NCBI GenBank assembly: GCA_035547915.1
Contig: DASZTS010000035.1
Coordinates: 1 to 64,000 of the forward strand
Source: DASSFG01 sp035547915
GTDB lineage: Bacteria > Planctomycetota > Planctomycetia > Pirellulales > JAICIG01
Reading direction: 5' to 3'
Length of the DNA stretch: 64,000 nucleotides
The position numbers and the translations under genes are program-made. Positions 33,330 through 41,266 of the stretch are shown here, piece after piece (positions within the stretch are counted from its first letter, which is position 1; each line of letters starts with the position of its first letter). Below the pieces are notes generated by a model that worked only from the letters and a program-made list of their open reading frames with translations, made no database searches and was not told where the DNA came from.

Positions 33330-34301
33330 ATGCAGCGTATCGATCGGGAGCAGGCCAAGAAATATGCCTTTGATTGGCGAGATGAGCCGTTGCTGCGGGT
33401 GCAGCCGGGCGAAAGCTTCGAGATCGAAACGTACGATGCCAGCAGCGGCTATTTCAAGTCGGCCGACGACAAGGCGATTCCCGCGCGGCGGCCCGGCTTC
33501 GATCGCGTCCCTCCGTTGGCCAACCCCATCGGCGGCCCCGTGTGGGTGGAAGGGGCCGAGCGCGGTGATGTGCTGGTCGTAACGATCGAGAGCATCACCG
33601 TCGACGATTACTCCTGGGTGGCCATCGGCCCCCGCCGCGGCCCGTTGGGCGAATCAACCCGTTGGCCGGAACTGTCGAGCGATTACACGACCAAGATCTT
33701 CAAGCACGTGCCGGGCCCGAGCGGCACGACGCGCGACGGGACGCTGCACTTCAGCGACCGGCTCTCGTGGCCCATCACGCCCTTCGTGGGCACGCTGGGA
33801 GCTGCGCCCGATCGCGAGGTGACGACCAGTATCGACGGGCAGGGCGAGTGGGGAGGCAATCTCGACATTCGCGACGTCGCCGCGGGCAACCGCGTGCATC
33901 TGACCGTCTACCACGAGGGAGCCAAGTTTTACCTGGGTGACGTCCACGCCAGCCAGGGAGACACCGAGTTCACGGGAACGGCGGCCGAAACCAAGGCGAC
34001 CGTGCGTCTCAAGCTCGAGCTCATCAAGCAGAAGAAGATACCTTGGCTGCGCATCGAGAAACCAGAGTCGATCGTGGCCGTCTGGGCCGATCGCCCGTTG
34101 GAGACGGCCGTCGAGAAGGCGACCTTTCACTTGATGGACTGGTTGATCGGCGAATACGGCTTCACGCCGACGGATGCCTACTGTTTGGTCAGCACCTGTC
34201 CCGACTTTCGCATCAACGTCTACCAGATGTGCCGCGTCGGCAAGCTCAGCTTTGTCGCCGGCGCCGAGTTGCCCAAGAAGTATCTTGGTTCGCCCGCGTA
34301 G
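33330..34301 (+). CDS. Acetamidase/formamidase family protein
   Basis: Protein of 323 residues. FmdA/AmdA family: the N-terminal PGESFEIETYDASSGYF, GPVWVEGAERGDVLVV and the central FVGTLGAAPDRE then GQGEWGGNLDIRDV, where metal or catalytic residues lie, and later LGDVHASQGDTEFTG. These enzymes hydrolyse small amides to ammonia and the acid. RBS TAGGAG. The specific amide is unknown. Ends at a strong bidirectional terminator shared with recQ. Confidence 0.88.
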   Translation: MQRIDREQAKKYAFDWRDEPLLRVQPGESFEIETYDASSGYFKSADDKAIPARRPGFDRVPPLANPIGGPVWVEGAERGDVLVVTIESITVDDYSWVAIGPRRGPLGESTRWPELSSDYTTKIFKHVPGPSGTTRDGTLHFSDRLSWPITPFVGTLGAAPDREVTTSIDGQGEWGGNLDIRDVAAGNRVHLTVYHEGAKFYLGDVHASQGDTEFTGTAAETKATVRLKLELIKQKKIPWLRIEKPESIVAVWADRPLETAVEKATFHLMDWLIGEYGFTPTDAYCLVSTCPDFRINVYQMCRVGKLSFVAGAELPKKYLGSPA

Positions 34302-34348
34302 GAGTGGCGAGGCCAGTCGCGCGGCGGGTGCCGTTGCTTTGAGCGGCT

Positions 34349-34430
34349 GACAAAACCTGGAAGCCGGAGCGCCGTGGGGCAAAAATCGGCCGTGGAACGC
34401 CGATTTTTTACAGCTCGATCCGGTTTTGTC
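34349..34430. repeat. Palindromic repeat, copy B
   Basis: About 82 bp with terminal inverted sequences GACAAAACCTGG (34349-34360) and CCGGTTTTGTC (34420-34430), which differ by one bulged base. It is centred on a perfect hairpin (34381-34408). The core and right part align with copy A at 20341-20405. It may be a small non-autonomous mobile element that supplies terminators. Confidence 0.55.
34381..34408. terminator. Bidirectional intrinsic terminator (acetamidase / recQ)
   Basis: AAAAATCGGC and GCCGATTTTT form a perfect 10-bp stem with an 8-nt loop; T-runs exist in both directions. It lies between the convergent acetamidase-like gene (+) and recQ (-). Confidence 0.85.
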
Positions 34431-34438
34431 GGTTGCCG

Positions 34439-37165
34439 TTAGATTTGCGTCGGCGAATCAGCCGCAAGCGAGCGGCATTTGAGGTAGAGCTGCACCTCCT
34501 CGTAGCGCAGGCCGGGCAGCTTTGCCAACAGGGGGCGGATGCGAGGTGGCTCGGCCGGACCGATGACGGCGGCCAGCATCTCGATCGCCGCGCCGGAGAG
34601 CATCCAGCGCATGTCCACCGCCAAGCCGGCCTCGGCCGCGCGGAGCACATGATCGAGCACGACATCGCGCTCGCAACCGCGGATCTCCATGCACTCTTCG
34701 GCGGTGAACCCGCGATCGAGTAATCGCCAAGTCCAATAATGCGGCGGCCGCACGCCGTCGGCTCGCTCGTTGGGATGCGCGGACCCGGCGACCGCTCGGG
34801 CAGGGCTCGCCACATCCGCCATGGCCGCGTTCGTGCGTGGCGAGACGTGTTCGACTTCGCCAGCGGTGGCCGCGGATCGTTCGGCGCGTGTTCTCGGCAA
34901 CGGAAATCGTCGGGCAAGCGTCGGCGAAAGCGAAGGCGCCCGGTCGAGCCGGGCCTGGCTCGTCATCACGCTCGTGCCGAAATCGGTCAGCCGCAACGTG
35001 GGCCGCAACGGGTTGTCGCCCCCCTGCTCCAGACAGCCGACCATCAACAACGCTTCGATCAACTCCCCCACCTCGTCCTGCTTGAAATGGCCGAGCAATC
35101 CATAGGTCGAGAGACGTTGCAAGCCAAATTTCTGCATCTTGGCGCTGGTCGAGCCGCACAGCATCTGGGCGACAATCTGTTTACCGAAGCGTCCGCGCGT
35201 CCGCGCCACTCCGCTGAGGATCTTTCGAAACGCATCGAGCAACTCGTCGCTGAAGGGCGCGGCTTCGGCGGTCGCACCAATGGGCACGTGTTCTTCCGCC
35301 GCCGGCCGGCTGTCGCGCGAGAATGTAGTCTCCGACTCTTCTGGCCGATCCGTCTCGTGCGAGGTGGCCTGCGCCAATTCGGCATTCGCATCGTATGGCG
35401 TGCTTCGCTGCCGCCCGAGTCCGCGGCGCTGGCAGTTGTCGCAGCGTCCGCAAGGCTCGGCGTTTTCCTGACCGAAGTACGCCAATATCTCGCGTTCGCG
35501 GCAGCGCGAGGTTTCGGCGAAGGCGATCATGCGGTTGAGTTTCTCGTACTCGGCCTCTTTGCGCTCTTCCAGCGTCTTGAAGTCGAGTTGAAGCTCGCGA
35601 AACGGTCTGTTGACCTCGAACATGCGGATCGCGCGGCCGCGGAAGGGCGGGACGTAGTCGAACGCCTTGAGATTGCGCAGCTCACGCAACGCGCGGCTCA
35701 GACCGGCCGGGTCGGTATCCACGGCGGCCTGTAATTCGCGGGGCGGTATGTCGACCCATTCGTGCCGCACCGAGCCCACGAATCGTTCGATGGCCTGTAG
35801 CAGGCGACGCTGCGCCTTGGCCTGCCGAGGCAAGAGGTCGACGAGCGTCGGCAGGTCGCTGTCGAGCTTGACGCGGGCCAGGTTCTCGCGACTCTCCAGC
35901 CGTTCGAGCACGCCGGCCTGCTCAAGCATTTGCTCACATGCCCCGACCCCTTCGGCACTGACCTGCAATCCCAGCGCGTCCTTGATCTCTTGCTGCGTCA
36001 GTTCGATCACCTCCCGATCGATGCGGCGCAGATAGTCGTAGACCTTCTCGACCACCTCGCGGGCCGGGTAGGCACTCTCGATGAAAAACTCCTGGATGCG
36101 GCGGTCGCCGTAACTGTAGAGCAGCAGGCAGCGCGACGGCAGGCCATCGCGCCCGGCGCGGCCCGCCTCCTGATAGTAGCCTTCCAGCGTGCCGGGCAAG
36201 TTGTAGTGCACCACGAACCGCACGTCGGGCTTGTCGATGCCCATGCCGAAGGCCGTCGTCGCCACGACAATTTCGCTCCGGCCCTGCATGAATTCATCCT
36301 GGGCGGCGCGACGCTCGTCCGGTGCCATGCCCGCGTGATACACCACCGCCGACCGGCGCGAGGTCTGTTGGATGCTGGCGGCGACCTCCTCGCACCGCTT
36401 GCGAGAAGAAGTATAGACGATGCCCGAACCGGGAGACTGGCCGAGAAAGTCGGTCAGGATACGGTCCTTGCGTCCCTTGCCATAAGGAAGTTGGACCTCG
36501 TAACGCAGGTTGGGACGCACGAAACCCGTGACGAAGATACGTGGCTCGCGGAGCTTGAGCTGCGCGACGATGTCTTGCCGCACGGCATCGGTGGCCGTGG
36601 CCGTGAGCGCGATCGTGGGCGGCATGCCGAGAAGGGCCCGGTAGCGGCCGAGCCGGGCGTAATCGGGGCGGAAATCGTGGCCCCATTGGCTGATGCAGTG
36701 TGCCTCGTCGACGGCCAGCAAATTGAGCCTGGCCGCGCGGACCGCCTCCAGGAAACGCGGGCTGCGGAACCGCTCGGGCACGACGTACACGAGCGGATAC
36801 TCCCCGGCCGCCATCGCCTGCAAGCGGGCATGCTGTTCGGCCGGCTCGAGGGTGCTGTTGATGAACGTGGCGCCGAGTCCGCGTGCCTGGAGCTGATCGA
36901 CCTGGTCCTTCATCAGGGCGATCAGGGGAGACACGACCAACGTCACCCCGGGCTGTGCCAACGCCGGCAGTTGATAACAGAGACTCTTGCCGCCGCCGGT
37001 GGGCATGACGCACAGACAGTCTTGCCCGGCGAGCACCGTCTCAATCACTTCGCGCTGACCGGGCCGAAAACTACTGAGGCCGAAACGCGGCAGCAGTGAA
37101 TCGGGCGACGTGGCGGCGTCAGGCATGGGGTGTTGTGCGGACTCTGGAATCTGCATCAGCCCCAT
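34439..37165 (-). CDS. recQ: ATP-dependent DNA helicase RecQ, long form
   Basis: Protein of 908 residues, against about 600 for E. coli RecQ. Superfamily 2 motifs: Walker A MPTGGGKSLCYQLP, DEAHCISQWGHDFRPDY, and VATTAFGMGIDKPDVRFVVH. The zinc-binding Cys set is present (SRCREREILAYFG, CGRCDNCQ), followed by an RQC winged helix. A region at about 650-730 resembles RecQ C-terminal helices (GRFGKQIVAQMLCGS). The last 100 residues carry a separate helix-turn-helix-like tail (WTWRLLDRGFTAEECMEI). It unwinds DNA during repair and recombination. ATG at 37165 preferred over a TTG four codons upstream. Confidence 0.92.
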   Translation of the reverse strand: MGLMQIPESAQHPMPDAATSPDSLLPRFGLSSFRPGQREVIETVLAGQDCLCVMPTGGGKSLCYQLPALAQPGVTLVVSPLIALMKDQVDQLQARGLGATFINSTLEPAEQHARLQAMAAGEYPLVYVVPERFRSPRFLEAVRAARLNLLAVDEAHCISQWGHDFRPDYARLGRYRALLGMPPTIALTATATDAVRQDIVAQLKLREPRIFVTGFVRPNLRYEVQLPYGKGRKDRILTDFLGQSPGSGIVYTSSRKRCEEVAASIQQTSRRSAVVYHAGMAPDERRAAQDEFMQGRSEIVVATTAFGMGIDKPDVRFVVHYNLPGTLEGYYQEAGRAGRDGLPSRCLLLYSYGDRRIQEFFIESAYPAREVVEKVYDYLRRIDREVIELTQQEIKDALGLQVSAEGVGACEQMLEQAGVLERLESRENLARVKLDSDLPTLVDLLPRQAKAQRRLLQAIERFVGSVRHEWVDIPPRELQAAVDTDPAGLSRALRELRNLKAFDYVPPFRGRAIRMFEVNRPFRELQLDFKTLEERKEAEYEKLNRMIAFAETSRCREREILAYFGQENAEPCGRCDNCQRRGLGRQRSTPYDANAELAQATSHETDRPEESETTFSRDSRPAAEEHVPIGATAEAAPFSDELLDAFRKILSGVARTRGRFGKQIVAQMLCGSTSAKMQKFGLQRLSTYGLLGHFKQDEVGELIEALLMVGCLEQGGDNPLRPTLRLTDFGTSVMTSQARLDRAPSLSPTLARRFPLPRTRAERSAATAGEVEHVSPRTNAAMADVASPARAVAGSAHPNERADGVRPPHYWTWRLLDRGFTAEECMEIRGCERDVVLDHVLRAAEAGLAVDMRWMLSGAAIEMLAAVIGPAEPPRIRPLLAKLPGLRYEEVQLYLKCRSLAADSPTQI

Positions 37166-37292
37166 TGTAGAGCCCAAACCCGACGACTTGGAGTACGCTC
37201 GGTGTTGCCGAAGATCGACCGCCGGGCGGCCTTGACGGATGTTCGCGTGGAACGGCCATCGTAAGGACGAACACGGCGCTCATCCCGGCCAC

Positions 37293-37979
37293 TTATGTGC
37301 CGGCCGACGCTCCGAATAGAGCCGTGAGGCAGATACTCGACCAGGTCTCGAAGCGGGTCATGTCGTCCAGCAGCTCCGCGACCGGTCGGAACCCACAGGC
37401 GATGAGCTGGTCTTCGCGCGGCTGAATGGCGGGACGACCTACGTCGAACAGATGCACGATGCCAAGGTGCACGCGGCCGACCTCCGATTCGTCGTCGTTG
37501 ATCAGGCCGACGCAGTGTTCGCAGAAGGGCGTGTCGATGATGACTTCCTCGGCCAGCTCGCGCCGCATACCCGTGCGATAAAGATCGTCATCGCCACCCG
37601 TGGCGTCCTCCGACGAAATGTGCCCGCCGATGCCGATGCTCCGCTTGCGGTGCAGGCGTCCCTCTCCCTGGCCCGTGCCGCGCGTGTACTCGAACAGGCT
37701 CTCGACGCCGTCAGCCGAAACGTGGCGAAAGATGCAATACGGGATGAGCTGCTTGAAACCGGGGTCCTGTTCCATCTCGCCGCGCGGGCGAAAACTGATA
37801 TGCTCGGGCTTGAGCAACTCGGCCAGGTAACGCTCCGCCTCGGACGCGGGACAGAAACCCTGGAAATGTCCCAGACGGTGAAAGACGGCGGTAGGCACCA
37901 CCAGGATCTGCTCAGCGGCCGTGTCCACGGCCTTGGGTGCGGGGGGCGGAACGTCCGATTTGGGAGCTTCGACGGCCAT
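37293..37979 (-). CDS. Nudix-type hydrolase/phosphoesterase
   Basis: Protein of 228 residues from the ATG at 37979. A Nudix-like box reads GIGGHISSEDA, then YRTGMRRELAEEVIID, with a longer insertion between the Gly and the REL-EE core than usual (GDDDLYR). An N-terminal 60-residue part, LVVPTAVFHRLGHFQGF, is typical of a 'predicted phosphoesterase' group that carries this fold. Substrate unknown. Confidence 0.75.
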   Translation of the reverse strand: MAVEAPKSDVPPPAPKAVDTAAEQILVVPTAVFHRLGHFQGFCPASEAERYLAELLKPEHISFRPRGEMEQDPGFKQLIPYCIFRHVSADGVESLFEYTRGTGQGEGRLHRKRSIGIGGHISSEDATGGDDDLYRTGMRRELAEEVIIDTPFCEHCVGLINDDESEVGRVHLGIVHLFDVGRPAIQPREDQLIACGFRPVAELLDDMTRFETWSSICLTALFGASAGT

Positions 37980-38118
37980 GTACCACTCTCGATGTCGGTT
38001 AGGACTGCCAGGCGAAAACAAAGCAGCATCGTAGCGAAATTGCGGCCGATCGTCGTCCCCCCCGGAAATGGTTGCGCGATCGGAACATCTTCGCCACGAT
38101 GAATTCCCATATTCGAAG

Positions 38119-39192
38119 TCAGAGGATCAGCATCGCGTCGCCATAGCTGTAGAAGCGATAGCGCTCGCGAATCGCTTCGTCGTAGGCCCGCGAGATCAAC
38201 TCATCGCCGCCGAAGGTCCGCACCAGTACCAGCAGCGAGCTGCGCGGTAGATGGAAATTGGTCATCAATGCCTCGACGGCCCGGAAACGGTAGGGCGGCC
38301 GGATGAAGAGGTCGGTCTCGCCCGACCATGGAACGAGGGTGCCCGAGCAGGCGGCCGTTTCCAGAATGCGGACACTGGTGGTGCCTACGGCCACGATCCG
38401 GCCACCTTCGGCGCGGCAACGTTCGATGCGGGCGACGGCCGTCTCCGTCAATTCGCCGCGTTCGCAGTGCATGCGATGATCGGCCAGTGTCGCTGTGGCG
38501 ATCGGTCGAAACGTGCCGATTCCGACGTGCAACGTCACGCGCACGGGCGTGACCCCGGCGTCGACCAGCCTGACCAGCAATTCGTCGGTGAAATGCAGAC
38601 CGGCGGTGGGCGCCGCGGCCGAGCCGGGTTGACGCGCATAGACGGTCTGATAGCGCCCGCGATCCTCGTCGACCATCTCGCCGCCGCGGATGTAATGCGG
38701 CAGCGGCACGCGACCGACCCTTTCGAGCAGAGAATACACGTCGTCGGGCGATTCCGGCCGGGCCACCCAGACACCGCCGGTTTGCTTTTCGAGCATTTGC
38801 AACCGGATATCTTCCTCGCCCAATCGATTGGTGAGCGTTACCGTCTCGCCCGGTTGCAGCTTGCCGCGGGTCTTGGCCAACAGCCGCCAACGACCGTCGG
38901 CATCGGCCGACAGAAAGAGCCCCTCCCATGCGCCGCCAGTGAGCGTGCGGCGACCCAACAAACGGGCCGGCACCACGCGGCTGTCGTTCACGACCAGGCA
39001 ATCGTGCGGCCGCAACAGATCGGGTAGGTCGCGCACGTGCCGATGCTGGATCGAGCCCTCTGCTCGATTGACGACCATCAGCCGCGCGTCGCTGCGCTTG
39101 GGCAACGGATACTGAGCGATCAACTGACGAGGCAGCGCGTAGTCGTAGTCGTCGGTGTTTTGGAGAGTGGGATCGGGATCGTGGCTGGTCAT
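38119..39192 (-). CDS. queA: S-adenosylmethionine:tRNA ribosyltransferase-isomerase
   Basis: Protein of 357 residues. QueA adds the ribosyl part of AdoMet to preQ1 in tRNA to form epoxyqueuosine. Typical segments: YALPRQLIAQYPLPKRSDAR, LVVNDSRVVPARL, AAPTAGLHFTDELL, VTLHVGIGTFRP, and LMTNFHLPRSSLL near the C-terminus. The ATG at 39192 fits the family start; a TTG three codons upstream is possible. It lies 11 bp behind the cysteine desulfurase gene on the same strand. Confidence 0.93.
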   Translation of the reverse strand: MTSHDPDPTLQNTDDYDYALPRQLIAQYPLPKRSDARLMVVNRAEGSIQHRHVRDLPDLLRPHDCLVVNDSRVVPARLLGRRTLTGGAWEGLFLSADADGRWRLLAKTRGKLQPGETVTLTNRLGEEDIRLQMLEKQTGGVWVARPESPDDVYSLLERVGRVPLPHYIRGGEMVDEDRGRYQTVYARQPGSAAAPTAGLHFTDELLVRLVDAGVTPVRVTLHVGIGTFRPIATATLADHRMHCERGELTETAVARIERCRAEGGRIVAVGTTSVRILETAACSGTLVPWSGETDLFIRPPYRFRAVEALMTNFHLPRSSLLVLVRTFGGDELISRAYDEAIRERYRFYSYGDAMLIL

Positions 39193-39203
39193 CGTCGACA
39201 AAC

Positions 39204-40391
39204 CTACGCCATGCTGCTGAGTTTGCGTAGGCGGACAACGGCCTCGGCGACCGCGGCGACGGCGAAATCGACCTCTTCGACCGTGTTAAACCGACCGAGG
39301 CCGAATCGCAAGCTCGACCGCGTCAGATCGTCGCTCAGTCCCAGTGCTCGCAAAACATGGCTGGGCTCGGGCTCGGCAGAGGTACAGGCGCTGCCGGAGC
39401 TGACCGCCACGTCTTTCATGCTCATCATCAATGCCTCGCCGTCGACGTAGGCGAAGCTGACATTCAAGTTGCCGGGCAATCGCCAATCGCCGCGCGAGAC
39501 CTCCGGCCCGTTCAACGAGACCCCGTCGAGGTGTTTTGATAGATCCGCGAAGAGTTTGTCGCGCAAAGCAGTCAGGCGTGGCATTTCGGCGGGCATTTCC
39601 GCGAGGCAAAGCTCCAGAGCACGGGCGAAGCCGATGATGCCAGGTACGTTGAGCGTGCCACTGCGCAGCCGATGCTCCTGCCCTCCCCCGTCGATCTGCG
39701 ATTGTAGGCGGACGGGCGGCGATCGCCGCCGGACATACAAGGCACCGACGCCTTTTGGGCCGTAGATCTTGTGGGCCGAAAAGCTCATCAGATCGATGTT
39801 CAACCGGTCGACGTCGACCGGTATTTTTCCGACCGCCTGTGTCGCATCGCAGTGCAGCAACACTCCACGTTCACGGCAGATGGCTCCGATCTCGGCCAGC
39901 GGCTGGATCGCGCCGATTTCGTTGTTGGCCAGCATGACCGATACGAGCATCGTGTCGTCGCGCAGGGCGCGGGCCACCTGCTCCGGCTCGATCAACCCCG
40001 CGTTCGGCTCCCCAGCGGGTGCAACGTTCAGTAGCGTGACTTCGAATCCCTGCCGAGCGAGCTTTTCGAGCGGGTCGAGCACGGCCTTGTGCTCGGTGGT
40101 CACGCTCAGGAGATGGTTTCCGCGGCGTTTCGGCCGCTCGGCCAACCCCCGCAGCGCCAGGTTGTTGCTCTCCGTCGCACCGCTGGTGAAGACGATCTCG
40201 CGCGCCTGCGCCCCGATGGCGCTGGCGATCGTCTCGCGGGCCGCATCGACGGCATCGCGCGCCTCCCAACCGAACACATGGCTCACGCTGCCGGCGTTGC
40301 CGAACCGTTCGGTGAAGTAGGGCAACATGGCTTCCACGACGCGCGGATCGACGCGTGTCGTAGCATGATTGTCCATGTAGACGGGTGGCAT
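39204..40391 (-). CDS. Cysteine desulfurase (IscS/NifS type)
   Basis: Protein of 395 residues from the ATG at 40391. A PLP enzyme that takes sulfur from cysteine for Fe-S clusters or tRNA thiolation. Evidence: YMDNHATTRVDPRVVEAM at the N-terminus, the TTEHKAVLDP segment, the PLP lysine Lys208 in FSAHKIYGPKG, and the catalytic Cys336 in SSGSACTSAEPEPSHVLRAL, the long-loop type of IscS. No iscU/iscA neighbour is present, so the sulfur acceptor is not shown. Probably in one unit with queA. Confidence 0.92.
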   Translation of the reverse strand: MPPVYMDNHATTRVDPRVVEAMLPYFTERFGNAGSVSHVFGWEARDAVDAARETIASAIGAQAREIVFTSGATESNNLALRGLAERPKRRGNHLLSVTTEHKAVLDPLEKLARQGFEVTLLNVAPAGEPNAGLIEPEQVARALRDDTMLVSVMLANNEIGAIQPLAEIGAICRERGVLLHCDATQAVGKIPVDVDRLNIDLMSFSAHKIYGPKGVGALYVRRRSPPVRLQSQIDGGGQEHRLRSGTLNVPGIIGFARALELCLAEMPAEMPRLTALRDKLFADLSKHLDGVSLNGPEVSRGDWRLPGNLNVSFAYVDGEALMMSMKDVAVSSGSACTSAEPEPSHVLRALGLSDDLTRSSLRFGLGRFNTVEEVDFAVAAVAEAVVRLRKLSSMA

Positions 40392-40585
40392 GCGTAACCC
40401 GATATCGATTCGACAAAATGAGCCGCCGAGCAATCCATTATACGCGGCGACGGGAGAGCACACGCCGCGGCATGGTCGTATCGGCTCCGGAGCCGCAGTG
40501 CTCTTGCACTCGATCGCGGTTCGAGCCCAAAATCAGCGTGCCTGTGCGTCGCGATTTGCCTTCTTTCCCAGGCCCCGTTTTCGTT

Positions 40586-41050
40586 ATGGCTACCGCAAAG
40601 ATCGACATCGTCGGACCGGAAGAGATTCCGCTCATCACCGAGCTCTATTGCCAGATCTACCGACCCGCGAAGGAAGCGCCCTTCTTCCACCGTCGATTCC
40701 TGGGCCGCTACAACGGTCTGCGGCTCGTCGCGTCGCTCGACGACCGGCCGATCGGCTTCTTTCTCGGCTTCGAGCTGAAGCCGAGCGTCTTTTTCTCCTG
40801 GCTGTTCGGCGTGCTCCCGGAATTCCGCCGCAAAGGAATCGCTTCACAGTTGATGGACGCGGCCCACGCCTGGGTGGCCGAACACGGTTACGCCTCGATC
40901 CGCTTCGAGTGCCAGAACGAGCACCGCCCGATGCTGCACCTCGCCATCGCCCGCGGCTACGACGTCGCCGGCATTCGCTGGGACCCCGACCTCGGCCGCA
41001 ACCTCGTGATCTTCGAGAAGGAACTCGCCCCGATCGACAACGAGGAGTGA
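40586..41050 (+). CDS. GNAT family N-acetyltransferase
   Basis: Protein of 154 residues from the ATG at 40586. The acetyl-CoA-binding motif A reads SWLFGVLPEFRRKGIASQLM, and motif B follows with IRFECQNEHRPMLHLAIARGY. The C-terminal LVIFEKEL is typical. Target unknown: protein, small molecule or antibiotic. It is convergent with the broken restriction-methylase gene. Confidence 0.85.
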   Translation: MATAKIDIVGPEEIPLITELYCQIYRPAKEAPFFHRRFLGRYNGLRLVASLDDRPIGFFLGFELKPSVFFSWLFGVLPEFRRKGIASQLMDAAHAWVAEHGYASIRFECQNEHRPMLHLAIARGYDVAGIRWDPDLGRNLVIFEKELAPIDNEE

Positions 41051-41266
41051 CCTGCCCCTCGGACGGAGTTTCGCCGGAGTCTTGCCTTCCGAGTCATGGA
41101 AATCTGCCACCGGTGACAAATTTGGCCCGCCGTGGCCGTTCAGCCCGTCGGCTCTTGCCCGACCCGTCGTTTCCGATGAACACCGTCAGTGGTGCAAATT
41201 TGATCGTCCCGCTGTCCCGAACGGCTTTGAAATTCCGGAGGCGAAATGTTCGCAGTTGGCCTGCCT

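Noticed and set aside
40500..40525. GGTTCGAGCCC resembling a tRNA T-loop
   Set aside because: No flanking 5-bp T-stem, acceptor stem or anticodon arm can be folded around it.
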